Positions 40,962 to 51,563 are shown, counted from the stretch's first letter. The stretch: DNA of 64,000 nucleotides from Buttiauxella noackiae ATCC 51607 (GCF_001654865.1 NZ_LXEO01000049.1:1-64000), one strand, 5' to 3'. Translations and numbers: made by a program. Notes: a model not told the origin generated them from the sequence alone.

Positions 40962-41785
40962 CAGCTAAATACTCTACCTATCGCCAGTGCTATCGCGACC
41001 GTAAATTCGGCGCCATTACGTGGTAAGGGTGGCTGTAGACGGGAAAACGCTTGCCAGGCATCTAAAGATAAAATGTCCGCCGAAACTGGTGACGATGGCG
41101 CATGACTCAATGCAACCAATCCAGGCTCGGTTTTTAATTGCTGACACAAGTCGAAAATTGTTGGCGCCACGTTGGTATCACTCCATCCCCAACGTGGCAC
41201 AGGCTCAGTAGAAGCCCATAACCAATGGCCCTGTTCTTGATGAACCAGGTACTGACATTTCTCCAGACGGCACGGAGAAATAAGTGTCGGCAATGCGCTG
41301 GCTCCAGGTGTTAATGTCGTGGGATATAGCCTTATCGCGGCCAGACTTTTGAGCAACGCAGCGACATCTGTCTGGCGCGCAGCTACTATCAAATGTGGAT
41401 CAGCAACATCTTGTGACGGTAAATAATCCCAACACAATTGAGCCGATGTCATTTGCAACTGACGGGCAGTTGCTGAGGCGATATAAGCTTCTCGTGCTGG
41501 TTCAGACAAACGTTTATCAGGTGCGGGGACCGGGCGTTGTAATGTCCGTGACCCAGGAAAAGAGATGCGTATCTGGTGACGTAGAGGTAACTCTTTTCGC
41601 CAATCCACCAGTGCCTTAGTCAGCGCTTCAGTATTCATTACCAGGCCGTTGCTGAAGGTGCCTTCAGGCAGTGGCAATTGCCACCAATGCCGAAGTTGCC
41701 ACCCTTGTCGTTGGCGCTGAACAGCCACAACACGAATGTTTTCATGTTGAATATCCATACCAATTTCCCAGGTTGTGAATACCAT
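40961..41785 (-). CDS. hofM: HofM family protein (PilM-like)
   Basis: HofM is a 274-residue actin-like ATPase-fold protein of the PilM family, the cytoplasmic partner of HofN in type IV pilus-like assembly. The ATG at 41785 (MVFTTWEIGMDIQHENIR) has GGAG upstream and aligns with E. coli HofM; the longer frame to 41824 was rejected. ISFPGSRTLQRPVPAPDKRL is the most conserved stretch. It is the first gene of hofMNOPQ and is divergent from mrcA. Confidence 0.87.
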   Translation of the reverse strand: MVFTTWEIGMDIQHENIRVVAVQRQRQGWQLRHWWQLPLPEGTFSNGLVMNTEALTKALVDWRKELPLRHQIRISFPGSRTLQRPVPAPDKRLSEPAREAYIASATARQLQMTSAQLCWDYLPSQDVADPHLIVAARQTDVAALLKSLAAIRLYPTTLTPGASALPTLISPCRLEKCQYLVHQEQGHWLWASTEPVPRWGWSDTNVAPTIFDLCQQLKTEPGLVALSHAPSSPVSADILSLDAWQAFSRLQPPLPRNGAEFTVAIALAIGRVFS

Positions 41786-41852
41786 GTTTACGTTCTCCTT
41801 ATCGCCGGTTACGGAAAATGCCATACCAATGCCACTGGCTTGCCTTTATACT

Positions 41853-41862
41853 ACCGCGCGGT
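41853..41862. promoter_or_regulatory. Palindrome in hofM-mrcA divergent region
   Basis: ACCGCGCGGT is a perfect 10-bp palindrome in the 119-bp divergent promoter region. No CRP-S (TGCGA-N6-TCGCA) site for competence control was recognised there. Confidence 0.25.
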
Positions 41863-41904
41863 TGTTTATAAACTGCCCAATGGAAACGTAATGGGAAATT
41901 TAAG

Positions 41905-44457
41905 GTGAAGTTCGTAAAGTATTTATTAATCCTTGCAGTATGTTGCATTCTGCTGGGAGCAGGCTCGATCTTCGGGCTTTACAAATTTATTGAGCCGCAG
42001 TTGCCTGATGTCGCTACGCTGAAAGACGTGCGACTGCAAATTCCAATGCAGGTTTATACGGCTGATGGCGAGTTAATCGCGCAATACGGTGAAAAGCGCC
42101 GTATTCCGGTTACGCTCGATCAAATTCCCCCCGTCATGGTGAAAGCGTTCATTGCGACTGAAGACAGCCGTTTTTACGAACACCATGGTGTTGATCCGGT
42201 TGGGATTTTCCGCGCCGCTAGCGTGGCGCTGTTTTCTGGTCATGCATCGCAGGGCGCAAGCACTATCACCCAACAGCTGGCACGTAACTTCTTTTTAAGT
42301 CCTGAACGAACGCTGACGCGAAAGATAAAAGAAGTGTTCCTGGCGATTCGTATTGAGCAGTTGCTTTCCAAAGATGAAATCCTCGAGTTGTATCTCAATA
42401 AGATTTATCTCGGCTACCGCGCTTATGGTGTAGGTGCCGCAGCACAGGTCTATTTTGGGAAGTCCGTAAATGAATTAAGCCTGAGTGAAATAGCGGTTAT
42501 TGCCGGTTTGCCAAAGGCGCCGTCAACCTTTAACCCGCTTTACTCGCTCGATCGTGCAACTTCCCGCCGTAATGTGGTGTTATCGCGTATGTTGAGTGAA
42601 AACTACATCACTCAGGCGCAATTCGATGAAGCGCGAAATCAGCCAATCGATGCGAACTACCACGCACCAGAAATCGCGTTCTCCTCACCTTACCTGTCTG
42701 AGTTAGTCCGCCAGGACATGGTTGCTAAGTACGGTGAGAAAGCCTACGAAGATGGTTATAAGGTTTACACCACCATCACTCGTAAAACTCAGCAAGCTGC
42801 ACAACAAGCCGTGCGTAACAACGTTATGGCCTATGACATGCGCCACGGCTATCGCGGCCCATCAAACGTATTGTGGAAAGTAGGTGAAACACCGTGGGAC
42901 AAAACAAAGATTGTCGATTCGTTAAAGAATCTACCGGTCTATGGCCCGCTTAACCCTGCTGTGATTACACAAGCATCACCGAATGAAGCTACCGCATTGT
43001 TGGCGGATGGCAGCGCTGTTTCTATTGATATGGACGGCATGCGTTGGGCGCGCCCTTATCGTTCAGATACTGCTCAGGGCCCAACGCCAAGAAAAGTGAC
43101 CGATGTCGTGCAGGCCGGGCAGCAAATCTGGGTGCGTAAAGTTGATGACAGCTGGTGGCTTGGACAAATCCCGGATGTGAACTCTGCCCTGGTTTCCATC
43201 AACCCACATGATGGTGCGATAGTCGCCCTGGTCGGTGGCTTTGATTTCAATCAGAGCAAGTTTAACCGTGCAACGCAGGCATTACGCCAGGTTGGCTCCA
43301 ACATCAAACCGTTCCTCTACACAGCGGCAATGGACAAGGGTTTGACGCTGGCGAGTGTGCTGAACGATGTGCCTATTTCACGCTGGGATGCCGGTGCGGG
43401 TTCCGATTGGCGCCCGAAAAACTCCCCGCCAGAATATGCCGGACCAATAAGATTGCGTCAGGGTCTTGGTCAGTCGAAAAACGTGGTAATGGTACGTGCG
43501 ATGCGCGCTATGGGCGTGGATTACGCGGCTGAATATCTGCAACGCTTTGGCTTCCCTGCACAAAACATCGTGCATACCGAATCGCTGGCGTTAGGCTCGG
43601 CATCTTTCACACCAATGCAAGTCGCGCGTGGTTACTCGGTGATGGCGAACGGTGGCTTCCTGGTTGACCCGTATTACATCTCTAAAATTGAGAATGAAAT
43701 CGGTGGGACAATCTTTGAAGCGAAACCAAAAGTAGCTTGCCCGGATTGTGATATCCCGGTGATTTACGGTGAAACGCAGAAGTCTAACGTGCTGGAAAAT
43801 CAGAATGTCGAAGACGTCGCACAGTCTGAGGAAAAACAGAATGTTAGCGTCCCAATGCCGAAGCTTGAACAAGCGAATACCGAGTTGGTTGCGCAGAGCA
43901 GCCCGCCTGAATACGCACCACATGTTATCAACACCCCGCTGGCTTTCCTGATTAAGAGTGCATTGAACTCAAACATCTTTGGCGAGCCGGGCTGGCAAGG
44001 TACTGGCTGGCGTGCAGGGCGGGATTTGAAACGCAATGATATTGGCGGCAAAACCGGTACGACAAACAGTTCGAAAGATGCATGGTTCTCAGGCTACGGA
44101 CCGGGCGTGGTGACATCTGTCTGGATTGGTTTTGACGATCATCGTCGCGACCTTGGGCGTACATCGGCATCGGGTGCGATAAAAGACCAGATCTCAGGCT
44201 ATGAAGGTGGGGCGAAAAGTGCTCAACCTGCGTGGGATGAATTTATGAAAGCCGCTCTTGAAGGTGTTCCGGAAGAGCCGTTAACACCGCCACCAGGCAT
44301 TGTTACGGTCAATATCGATCGCAGCACCGGGCAACTTGCCAATGGCGGGAATAGCCGTCCTGAGTTCTTTATTGAAGGCACCCAACCGACGCAGCAGGCT
44401 GTGCATGAGGTGGGAACGACGATAATTGATAACGGCGAGACCCACGAACTGTTCTAG
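41905..44457 (+). CDS. mrcA: Penicillin-binding protein 1A
   Basis: PBP1a is a bifunctional class A PBP that polymerises and cross-links peptidoglycan. A GTG start at 41905 follows TTTAAG; the 850 residues match E. coli. There is a membrane anchor at ~5-25. The GT51 glycosyltransferase domain has catalytic Glu86 in ATEDSRFYEHHG and later QGASTITQQLARN. An OB-like insert follows. The transpeptidase domain has SNIK (in VGSNIKPFLYTAAMDKG) as the active Ser-x-x-Lys, then SKN and KTGTT motifs. It is convergent with nudE across a strong terminator. Confidence 0.98.
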   Translation: MKFVKYLLILAVCCILLGAGSIFGLYKFIEPQLPDVATLKDVRLQIPMQVYTADGELIAQYGEKRRIPVTLDQIPPVMVKAFIATEDSRFYEHHGVDPVGIFRAASVALFSGHASQGASTITQQLARNFFLSPERTLTRKIKEVFLAIRIEQLLSKDEILELYLNKIYLGYRAYGVGAAAQVYFGKSVNELSLSEIAVIAGLPKAPSTFNPLYSLDRATSRRNVVLSRMLSENYITQAQFDEARNQPIDANYHAPEIAFSSPYLSELVRQDMVAKYGEKAYEDGYKVYTTITRKTQQAAQQAVRNNVMAYDMRHGYRGPSNVLWKVGETPWDKTKIVDSLKNLPVYGPLNPAVITQASPNEATALLADGSAVSIDMDGMRWARPYRSDTAQGPTPRKVTDVVQAGQQIWVRKVDDSWWLGQIPDVNSALVSINPHDGAIVALVGGFDFNQSKFNRATQALRQVGSNIKPFLYTAAMDKGLTLASVLNDVPISRWDAGAGSDWRPKNSPPEYAGPIRLRQGLGQSKNVVMVRAMRAMGVDYAAEYLQRFGFPAQNIVHTESLALGSASFTPMQVARGYSVMANGGFLVDPYYISKIENEIGGTIFEAKPKVACPDCDIPVIYGETQKSNVLENQNVEDVAQSEEKQNVSVPMPKLEQANTELVAQSSPPEYAPHVINTPLAFLIKSALNSNIFGEPGWQGTGWRAGRDLKRNDIGGKTGTTNSSKDAWFSGYGPGVVTSVWIGFDDHRRDLGRTSASGAIKDQISGYEGGAKSAQPAWDEFMKAALEGVPEEPLTPPPGIVTVNIDRSTGQLANGGNSRPEFFIEGTQPTQQAVHEVGTTIIDNGETHELF

Positions 44458-44465
44458 GTAATTGA

Positions 44466-44496
44466 TAAAGCCCGTTTCACCCTGAAACGGGCTTTA
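44466..44496. terminator. Bidirectional terminator between mrcA and nudE
   Basis: A perfect 13-bp stem, TAAAGCCCGTTTC with GAAACGGGCTTTA, has an ACCCT loop. It is AT-rich at both bases and lies between convergent genes. Confidence 0.88.
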
Positions 44497-44506
44497 AGAG
44501 AAAAAG

Positions 44507-45067
44507 TTACAAACGCCCCTGCTCTTTCAACCATTCACGCACGAGGAAAAGCGCACTCACATTTCGCGCTTCGTTAAAGTCTTCCTCATTAAGCAGATCC
44601 AGCATTGAGTCTAGCGGCCAACGTACTTGCGGTAGTTCTTCTGGCTCATCACCTTCCAGCGATTCTGGATAGAGACTCTCAGCAATGACGATATTCATTT
44701 TGCTGGAGAAATAGGACGGCGCCATCGTCAATTTTTTCAGGAATGTCAGCTGATGAGCTCCGAAGCCAACCTCTTCTTTCAACTCGCGATTCGCTGCTTC
44801 AAAGACAGTCTCGCCAGGGTCAATTAACCCTTTAGAGAAGCCGAGTTCATAAGACTCTGTACCAACCGCGTATTCACGGATCAAAATCAAATGGTTATCA
44901 ACGATAGGGACTATCATTACAGCTTCGCGGGCAGATGGACGCATGCGCTCATAGACTCGGCGCACACCGTTGCTGAACTCCAGGTCCACCGTTTCGACAT
45001 TAAACAGACGTGAACGAGCCACGGTTTCAACATGTAAAATAGTCGGTTTTTGTAATGGTTTGCTCAT
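44507..45067 (-). CDS. nudE: ADP compounds hydrolase NudE
   Basis: NudE is a Nudix hydrolase active on ADP-ribose, NADH and diadenosine phosphates. The ATG at 45067 (MSKPLQKPTILHVETVARS) gives 186 residues, as in E. coli. The full Nudix box GX5EX7REUXEEXGU is present (GLIDPGETVFEAANRELKEE then VG). It is divergent from igaA across a 329-bp spacer. Confidence 0.96.
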   Translation of the reverse strand: MSKPLQKPTILHVETVARSRLFNVETVDLEFSNGVRRVYERMRPSAREAVMIVPIVDNHLILIREYAVGTESYELGFSKGLIDPGETVFEAANRELKEEVGFGAHQLTFLKKLTMAPSYFSSKMNIVIAESLYPESLEGDEPEELPQVRWPLDSMLDLLNEEDFNEARNVSALFLVREWLKEQGRL

Positions 45068-45396
45068 CGTGGCTGGGTTAACAGTAAATGCAGGTGCACC
45101 ATTGTGCGTTATGCCACATATCTCACGCAACGGACATTAGTTATTATTTACATTTTTGCAACTTTAGGTGATTTTTCAATACCTCCATCACATGTCAATA
45201 CACGACAAATGAAATAGGAATTTGCTGATATTTCTCGTAAAGTCGCTTTGCTAACATTATGTTACAGCAGGCTATACACGCAAAAATGTCTCAAGATTGA
45301 GGCCATGCCTGCCGATAACGATTTTTACACCCAAATGCTTTAAGGGGTGCAACTTGCTGCGTTTTAATAAGAAAACGAGTGTTTGATGGGGAAGGC
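45068..45396. other. nudE-igaA divergent spacer
   Basis: This 329-bp gene-free region carries the divergent promoters of nudE and igaA. It is AT-rich near nudE. No confident operator, small ORF or RNA gene was recognised. Confidence 0.4.
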
Positions 45397-47538
45397 ATGA
45401 GCACCTTATTACTTCTTTTAGCTGCTATGCTGGCCTGCATCTTGATTGCGGGGTGGCTTATTTGGCGCAGCCTGCGTTTACGCGCTCATGCTTCACAAGC
45501 CCAATCGTTTACTGGCGCAACTTCACGCAAGCTGACCACAGACGAACGCAGCGCCGTTGAAAACTATATTGAATCATTAGACCGCACCCAGGATATCGTG
45601 GGGCCTTCAGGCGCCAGTGCTGCACCGACAAAGCTGGTATTGAACTCCCTGAGCAATACAGCGCTTGCTCTCACACGCTCCATCACCCGCTATGGCTTAT
45701 CAACGGACGACCCGAATAAATGGCGCTATTACCTTGATTCAGTAGAGGTGCATCTTCCGCCATTCTGGGAACAGTACATTACTAACGATAACTACGTTGA
45801 GTTGATTCGTACTGAAACCATGCCGTTGGTTATCTCCCTTAACGGGCACACGCTTATCGACTACAGCAGCGAAAATCGTGGTTTTGCACTGGAACAAACA
45901 CCTCATAGTCAGGCCTCTATCCGCGGCGAAGAAAGCGAACAGATAGAACTGCTCAATATCCGCCAGGAAACGCCTGAAGAGTATGCGCTGAGCCGTCCCG
46001 ATGGGTTACGCGAAGCCATTCTGATTTGCGTCGCCTTTATAATGCTGTTTTTATGCCTGGTTACGCCTGCAGTTGTATTGCCGTGGTTAGTCGGTGGTGC
46101 ATTTATGCTGCTGGCTGCGAGCCTTTGGGGGCTATTTGCGCCTCCGGCAAAAAATGCACTGCGCGAGGTCCACTGTCTACGTGGTACTCCTAAGCGCTGG
46201 GGGCTTTTTGGGGAATCGAATCAGGATCAGATTAACAATATCTCTTTGGGGATAATTGACCTGATCTACCCTGCGCACTGGCAACCTTATGTTGCTCAGG
46301 ACCTTGGGCAAAAAACCGATATTGATATTTATCTCGACAGGCATGTTATTCGCCAGGGGCGATTCCTGTCACTGCATGACGAAGTACGCAACTTCCCTAT
46401 TCAGCATTGGGTTCGCAATCTGGTGATTGCCATTGGAAGCCTGGCCGTTTTGATCATGCTGACAATTTGGGTGCCGCTGGAGATGCCTTTGAAACTGAGC
46501 ATCTCAAAGCTAAAAGGCGCGCAAACCATCGAAGCGACCACCGTAGCTGACCTCGATAAAACGACGCTTCGTGTTGGTGATACGCTGAAAGTAAACGGTA
46601 CGGGTATGTGCAATATCCACACTCCTGGTAATTATACCAATCGGCAATCTTATCCGTTTACCCCCTTCGACTGTTCGCAAATCATCTGGAATAACGCCCA
46701 AGCGTTGCCGTTGCCTGAATCCGACATTATGGATAAAGCCACAGCACTAACTCAGGCGGTGAGTGGGCAAATTCATCCGCAGACTAGTGACGATTCAAAA
46801 GTAAACCCGCAGCTACGTAGCGCTATTCAGAAATCAGGCATGGTGCTGTTAGATGATTTTGCCAGCATTGTGCTGAAAACACAGGCGCTCTGTACCGCAG
46901 AAGATGAATGTGTTCGCCTGAAGAATGCGTTGGTCAATCTGGGTAATACCAAGGATTGGGATACGCTGACCAAAAAGGCAGATTCAGGAAAACTCACAGG
47001 CGTAAATGTTCTGCTGCGACCGGTTAGTGCCGAGTCACTAGATAACCTGGTCACCACCTCGACTGCACCATTCTTTATTCGTGAAACAGCACGCGCAGCA
47101 CAGTCTCTAAACAGTCCTGCACCTGATGGATATGTGATTATTAGCGATGAAGGTGGTGACTTGGTAGACCAGCCTTTACCGCCGGTTCCGTTGTATGACA
47201 TCCCCGCCCAGGAGCAGTGGGGGGAGTTCCAACGTCTGGCCGATATGCTGCTTAAAACCCCATTTAGTGCCGAGGGAATTATTACCGGTATCTATCAGGA
47301 TGCAAACGGTACGCAGCACATCACCCTGCATAAAATCCCGGACAGCAGCAGCCTGTGGCGCTACATCAGTACTACACTGTTGCTTATCGGCATGATTGCC
47401 TGTCTGCTCATTAACGGTGTGCTGGCGATTCGCCGCTACCGCCACAGCCGCAATCGCCTGGCACAAATCCAGCAGTACTACGATAACTGTATGAATCCAT
47501 CGTTAACCACGATCTCCGCTGTTCGCCCGCTGTTCTAA
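45397..47538 (+). CDS. igaA: Rcs phosphorelay attenuator IgaA (YrfF)
   Basis: IgaA is an inner-membrane brake on the Rcs envelope-stress phosphorelay; it contacts RcsD and is relieved by RcsF. The ATG at 45397 (MSTLLLLLAAMLACILIAG) gives 713 residues and has GGGGAAGG upstream; a GTG at 45379 is an alternative. Membrane segments lie at ~5-25, two near ~205-250, one near ~340-360 and one near ~650-670. Between them are cytoplasmic domains (~30-200 and ~260-335) and a large periplasmic domain (~365-645) with conserved Cys in GTGMCNI, PFDCSQIIW, ALCTAEDEC. Confidence 0.95.
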   Translation: MSTLLLLLAAMLACILIAGWLIWRSLRLRAHASQAQSFTGATSRKLTTDERSAVENYIESLDRTQDIVGPSGASAAPTKLVLNSLSNTALALTRSITRYGLSTDDPNKWRYYLDSVEVHLPPFWEQYITNDNYVELIRTETMPLVISLNGHTLIDYSSENRGFALEQTPHSQASIRGEESEQIELLNIRQETPEEYALSRPDGLREAILICVAFIMLFLCLVTPAVVLPWLVGGAFMLLAASLWGLFAPPAKNALREVHCLRGTPKRWGLFGESNQDQINNISLGIIDLIYPAHWQPYVAQDLGQKTDIDIYLDRHVIRQGRFLSLHDEVRNFPIQHWVRNLVIAIGSLAVLIMLTIWVPLEMPLKLSISKLKGAQTIEATTVADLDKTTLRVGDTLKVNGTGMCNIHTPGNYTNRQSYPFTPFDCSQIIWNNAQALPLPESDIMDKATALTQAVSGQIHPQTSDDSKVNPQLRSAIQKSGMVLLDDFASIVLKTQALCTAEDECVRLKNALVNLGNTKDWDTLTKKADSGKLTGVNVLLRPVSAESLDNLVTTSTAPFFIRETARAAQSLNSPAPDGYVIISDEGGDLVDQPLPPVPLYDIPAQEQWGEFQRLADMLLKTPFSAEGIITGIYQDANGTQHITLHKIPDSSSLWRYISTTLLLIGMIACLLINGVLAIRRYRHSRNRLAQIQQYYDNCMNPSLTTISAVRPLF

Positions 47539-47598
47539 ACGTCACGCGGCAGGTTGTGCTAACCTGTCGCGCAGTTTCCTCTAATCAGGTCCGAACCT

Positions 47599-48279
47599 AT
47601 GCATATTGATATTGCCTGGCAGGATGTCGATACCGTATTGCTCGATATGGACGGCACATTGCTGGATCTCGCGTTCGATAGTCACTTCTGGCAAAAATTG
47701 GTACCAGAGACAATCAGTGAGCAAAGAAATATTCCATTGGATGAAGCCCACCAGTTGATCGCCCGCGAATATCACGCCGTACAACATACGCTAAACTGGT
47801 ACTGCCTGGATTTCTGGAGTGAGCGTCTGGGCCTGGACATTTGCGCCATGACTACAGCTCAGGGGCCAAATGCGGTGCTACGTGAAGATACGGTCCCGTT
47901 CCTTGATGCTCTAAAATCCTGTGGTAAACGTCGTATCTTACTGACGAATGCTCACCCACATAATCTGGCTGTCAAACTTGAGCACACGGGTTTAGCTCAG
48001 CACCTTGATTTATTACTTTCCACCCACACATTTGGTTATCCGAAAGAAGATCAGCGGTTATGGCAAGCCGTTGCCGAGCATACCGGGCTGGAACCCACCA
48101 GAACGCTATTTATTGACGATAGCGAACCGATTCTGGATTCCGCCGCAAAGTTTGGTATTCGCTATTGCCTGGGCGTGACCAATCCAGATTCTGGCCAGGC
48201 CGACAAAACTTATCAGCGCCATCCGGCATTGAACGACTATCGCCGACTACTCCCGAAGTTGATGTTTAAGGAGTTGTGA
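47599..48279 (+). CDS. yrfG: GMP/IMP nucleotidase YrfG (HAD family)
   Basis: This HAD-like hydrolase dephosphorylates purine nucleoside 5'-monophosphates in E. coli. The catalytic Asp16/Asp18 lie in LLDMDGTLLD, motif II in LLTNAHPH near 114-120, and the acidic motif IV in FIDDSEPILDSA near 171-182. The 226 residues compare with about 222 in E. coli. The stop TGA overlaps the hslR ATG (ATGA), so it heads a yrfG-hslR-hslO unit. Confidence 0.94.
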   Translation: MHIDIAWQDVDTVLLDMDGTLLDLAFDSHFWQKLVPETISEQRNIPLDEAHQLIAREYHAVQHTLNWYCLDFWSERLGLDICAMTTAQGPNAVLREDTVPFLDALKSCGKRRILLTNAHPHNLAVKLEHTGLAQHLDLLLSTHTFGYPKEDQRLWQAVAEHTGLEPTRTLFIDDSEPILDSAAKFGIRYCLGVTNPDSGQADKTYQRHPALNDYRRLLPKLMFKEL

Positions 48280-48680
48280 TGAAAGAGAAATCGTCTGAAG
48301 GTGTGCGTCTCGACAAATGGCTGTGGGCCGCACGTTTTTATAAAACGCGTGCTATTGCCCGAGAAATGGTTGAAGGCGGTAAGGTGCATTACAACGGGCA
48401 ACGCAGCAAACCGAGTAAAATCGTTGAGCTGAATGCCATGTTGACACTACGCCAGGGCAATGACGAGAGAACCGTTAAAGTGCTGGCGGTAACTGAACAA
48501 CGCCGCCCGGCCACAGATGCCTCGCAGCTTTATGAAGAGACAGCAGAAAGTATCACTAAGCGGGAGAAAGTAGCGCTGGCACGCAAAATGAACGCGCTGA
48601 CCATGCCCCACCCCGACCGACGCCCGGATAAAAAAGAGCGTCGTGATTTGATGAAATTTAAACACGGTGGCAACGAATAG
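48279..48680 (+). CDS. hslR: Ribosome-associated heat shock protein Hsp15
   Basis: Hsp15 is an S4-domain RNA-binding protein that binds free 50S subunits carrying peptidyl-tRNA after heat-induced dissociation and helps recycle them. The ATG at 48279 gives 133 residues, as in E. coli. Residues ~10-65 form the S4 domain (VRLDKWLWAARFYKTRAIAR), followed by a basic C-terminus (RRPDKKERRDLMKFKHGG). It overlaps yrfG (ATGA) and precedes hslO by 24 bp. Confidence 0.97.
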   Translation: MKEKSSEGVRLDKWLWAARFYKTRAIAREMVEGGKVHYNGQRSKPSKIVELNAMLTLRQGNDERTVKVLAVTEQRRPATDASQLYEETAESITKREKVALARKMNALTMPHPDRRPDKKERRDLMKFKHGGNE

Positions 48681-48704
48681 TTGTCACCTGAATGAGAGAA
48701 AATT

Positions 48705-49583
48705 ATGGCTCAACACGACCAACTACATCGTTACTTGTTTGAAAACTTTGCCGTTCGCGGCGAACTGGTAACGGTTTCCGACACCTGGCAGCAAATCATG
48801 CAGAACCATGATTACCCAGCCCCGGTGAAAACCATTCTCGGTGAATTGCTGGTCGCAACCAGCCTACTGACTGCAACTTTGAAGTTTGATGGTGATATTA
48901 CCGTGCAATTGCAGGGTGATGGTCCAATGACCCTTGCGGTGATTAACGGCAACAATAACCAGCAAATGCGCGGTGTTGCGCGTTTTAAAGGTGATATCCC
49001 TGCCGATGCGGATCTGAAAACGTTGGTTGGCAATGGCTATCTGGTCATTACTATCACCCCGGCTCAGGGAGAGCGTTATCAGGGTGTTGTTGGGCTTGAA
49101 GGCGATACTCTGGCAGCATGTCTGGAAGATTACTTCTTACGTTCCGAGCAGTTGCCGACGCGTCTGTTTATCCGTACTGGCGATGTTGAAGGTAAGCCAG
49201 CAGCGGGCGGCATGTTGCTGCAAGTTTTGCCAGCGCAAGATGCACAGGCTGACGATTTCAACCACCTTGCGGCATTGACTGAAACCATCAAGGCTGAAGA
49301 GTTGTTGACCCTACCGGCCAATGACGTGCTGTGGCGTTTGTACCACGAAGAAGAAGTGACACTTTACGATCCGCAAAACGTTGAATTTAAGTGTACCTGT
49401 TCACGCGAACGCTGTGCCGATGCACTACGAACTCTGCCTGATGAAGAAGTGAATAGCATCATTGCAGAAGAAGGCGAAATCGACATGAACTGTGACTACT
49501 GCGGTAATCACTACGTGTTCAATGCCATGGATATTGCAGAGATCCGAAACAACGCATCCCCAGCAGATCCGCAAGTGCATTAA
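48705..49583 (+). CDS. hslO: Redox-regulated chaperone Hsp33
   Basis: Hsp33 is a cytoplasmic holdase activated by oxidation and unfolding. Residues 1-~230 form the substrate-binding and linker regions. The C-terminal zinc switch has Cys-x-Cys ([10 protein letters not shown]) and Cys-x-x-Cys ([10 protein letters not shown]), the four zinc ligands. The 292 residues have the normal length. It follows hslR and shares its transcription unit. Confidence 0.97.
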   Translation: MAQHDQLHRYLFENFAVRGELVTVSDTWQQIMQNHDYPAPVKTILGELLVATSLLTATLKFDGDITVQLQGDGPMTLAVINGNNNQQMRGVARFKGDIPADADLKTLVGNGYLVITITPAQGERYQGVVGLEGDTLAACLEDYFLRSEQLPTRLFIRTGDVEGKPAAGGMLLQVLPAQDAQADDFNHLAALTETIKAEELLTLPANDVLWRLYHEEEVTLYDPQNVEFKCTCSRERCADALRTLPDEEVNSIIAEEGEIDMNCDYCGNHYVFNAMDIAEIRNNASPADPQVH

Positions 49584-49588
49584 TGCCT

Positions 49589-49616
49589 TTTGCCCTTCCA
49601 TTTGTGGAAGGGCAAA
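49589..49616 (+). terminator. Hairpin terminator of hslO
   Basis: TTTGCCCTTCCA pairs with TGGAAGGGCAAA across a TTTG loop, 6 bp after the hslO stop. Only a short T-rich stretch (TCTT) follows, so it may be a moderate terminator. Confidence 0.65.
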
Positions 49617-49735
49617 TCTTCGTTTCATAGAATTGAGTGCTTAATCACACCTCGTCCGTTAATCGCACTATTTTTTAACATATTCAGAATATTTTCCCTG
49701 CCGTACTAGCTTTTCCTGCCATACTCTCACCCCGT

Positions 49736-49751
49736 TGTGACTCGCTTCACA
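49736..49751 (+). promoter_or_regulatory. CRP site upstream of pckA
   Basis: TGTGA-CTCGCT-TCACA is a perfect match to the CRP core consensus, 118 bp upstream of the pckA ATG. It fits cAMP-CRP control of gluconeogenesis, known for E. coli pckA. Confidence 0.85.
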
Positions 49752-49868
49752 GCGTTTTCCGCTATATGGATTCGAGTGGATGCTCAAATCTATGATAGGT
49801 GTCGCGGTTAACAACCAATAAACAACCCTACAATCTCAGGCAGTACAAATTGGCTAAGGAGCAGTGAA

Positions 49869-51488
49869 ATGCGAGTTAAAGGCATAACCCCGCAAGATCT
49901 CAAGGCTTATGGAATTCATGACGCAAGTGAAGTGGTTTACAACCCCGATTACGACACTCTGTATCACGAAGAACTCAACCCCAATCTGGAAGGTTTTGAG
50001 CGCGGCATAGAAACCAATCTCGGTGCAATTGCCGTAGATACCGGCATATTTACTGGCCGCTCCCCAAAAGATAAATACATCGTTCGTGACGACACAACCC
50101 GCGATACCTTGTGGTGGGCAGATAACGGCAAAGGTAAAAACGACAATAAACCGCTTAGTGAAGAAACCTGGCAGCATCTAAAAGGTCTGGTCACTAACCA
50201 ACTCTCTGGCAAACGCCTCTTTATTATTGATGCTTACTGCGGTGCGAATGCAGACACTCGTCTGTCGGTGCGTTTTATTACCGAAGTGGCCTGGCAGGCT
50301 CATTTCGTTAAGAATATGTTCATCCGTCCAACCGAAGAAGAGCTTGAAACATTCGAAGCAGACTTTGTGGTGATGAATGGTGCCAAGTGCACCAACCCAC
50401 AATGGAAAGAGCAGGGTTTAAACTCTGAAAACTTCATCGCCTTTAACCTTACCGAGCGCGTGCAGCTGATTGGCGGCACCTGGTACGGCGGCGAAATGAA
50501 GAAAGGGATGTTCTCAATCATGAACTACCTGCTGCCGCTAAAAGGCATCGCTTCGATGCACTGTTCGGCAAACGTCGGCGAAAAAGGCGATGTTGCGGTA
50601 TTCTTTGGTCTGTCTGGCACAGGTAAAACTACACTTTCTACCGATCCGAAACGCCGCCTGATTGGTGATGACGAACACGGATGGGACGATGACGGCGTTT
50701 TCAACTTCGAAGGCGGTTGCTACGCAAAAACAATTCGTTTATCCCCAGAAGCAGAGCCAGAAATTTATAATGCGATTCGTCGTGATGCGCTGCTGGAAAA
50801 CGTAACGGTACGTGCCGATGGCTCAATTGATTTTGACGACGGTTCGAAAACCGAGAACACCCGAGTTTCTTACCCGATTTACCATATCGAAAACATCGTT
50901 CAGCCGGTTTCAAAAGCTGGGCATGCCAGGAAAGTTATCTTCCTGACCGCTGATGCTTTTGGCGTATTGCCACCCGTTTCACGCCTTACGGCCAACCAAA
51001 CTCAGTATCACTTCCTGTCAGGCTTCACGGCCAAACTGGCAGGTACTGAGCGTGGTGTCACCGAGCCTACTCCAACGTTCTCTGCCTGTTTCGGTGCAGC
51101 ATTCCTTTCTTTGCACCCAACACAATATGCCGAAGTGCTGGTGAAACGCATGCAGGCGGCAGGTGCACAGGCTTATCTGGTTAACACCGGCTGGAATGGC
51201 ACAGGTAAGCGTATCTCCATTAAAGACACGCGTGCGATTATCGACGCCATTCTTAATGGTTCTCTGGATGATACCGAAACGTTCACCCTACCAATCTTTG
51301 GTCTTGCTGTTCCAACAGAACTGGCAGGTGTGGAAGCCAACATTCTGGACCCGCGTAATACTTACGCATCACCAGAACAGTGGCAGGAAAAATCAGAGCA
51401 ACTGGCTAAGTTGTTTATCGAGAACTTCGAGAAATATACCGACACTCCGGCGGGTGCTGCCCTTGTAAGCGCAGGGCCGAAGATTTAA
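49869..51488 (+). CDS. pckA: Phosphoenolpyruvate carboxykinase (ATP)
   Basis: PckA converts oxaloacetate to phosphoenolpyruvate with ATP, the first committed step of gluconeogenesis. The 539 residues compare with 540 in E. coli. [11 protein letters not shown] near 248-258 is the kinase P-loop and [18 protein letters not shown] near 264-281 supplies metal ligands. MHCSANVG and [15 protein letters not shown] lie in the active site. A near-ideal CRP site is upstream. It is convergent with envZ across a repeat and a terminator. Confidence 0.98.
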   Translation: MRVKGITPQDLKAYGIHDASEVVYNPDYDTLYHEELNPNLEGFERGIETNLGAIAVDTGIFTGRSPKDKYIVRDDTTRDTLWWADNGKGKNDNKPLSEETWQHLKGLVTNQLSGKRLFIIDAYCGANADTRLSVRFITEVAWQAHFVKNMFIRPTEEELETFEADFVVMNGAKCTNPQWKEQGLNSENFIAFNLTERVQLIGGTWYGGEMKKGMFSIMNYLLPLKGIASMHCSANVGEKGDVAVFFGLSGTGKTTLSTDPKRRLIGDDEHGWDDDGVFNFEGGCYAKTIRLSPEAEPEIYNAIRRDALLENVTVRADGSIDFDDGSKTENTRVSYPIYHIENIVQPVSKAGHARKVIFLTADAFGVLPPVSRLTANQTQYHFLSGFTAKLAGTERGVTEPTPTFSACFGAAFLSLHPTQYAEVLVKRMQAAGAQAYLVNTGWNGTGKRISIKDTRAIIDAILNGSLDDTETFTLPIFGLAVPTELAGVEANILDPRNTYASPEQWQEKSEQLAKLFIENFEKYTDTPAGAALVSAGPKI

Positions 51489-51510
51489 TTTTCGAATGGC
51501 GAATGAGTTT

Positions 51511-51547
51511 GTAGGGTGGATTAGCGCAAGTGACATCCACCATCTAC
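51511..51547. repeat. REP-like palindromic repeat (GGTGGAT type)
   Basis: GTAG/CTAC ends flank GGTGGAT/ATCCACC arms around a GC-rich loop, in the pckA-envZ convergent spacer. It is the same family as 24409 and 60251 but with both arms changed in a complementary way. Confidence 0.75.
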
Positions 51548-51563
51548 GCTAACCCGACCAACA

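Noticed and set aside
41786-41904. CRP-S competence site between hofM and mrcA
   Set aside because: No TGCGA-N6-TCGCA-like sequence was found, although such sites are described before competence genes.
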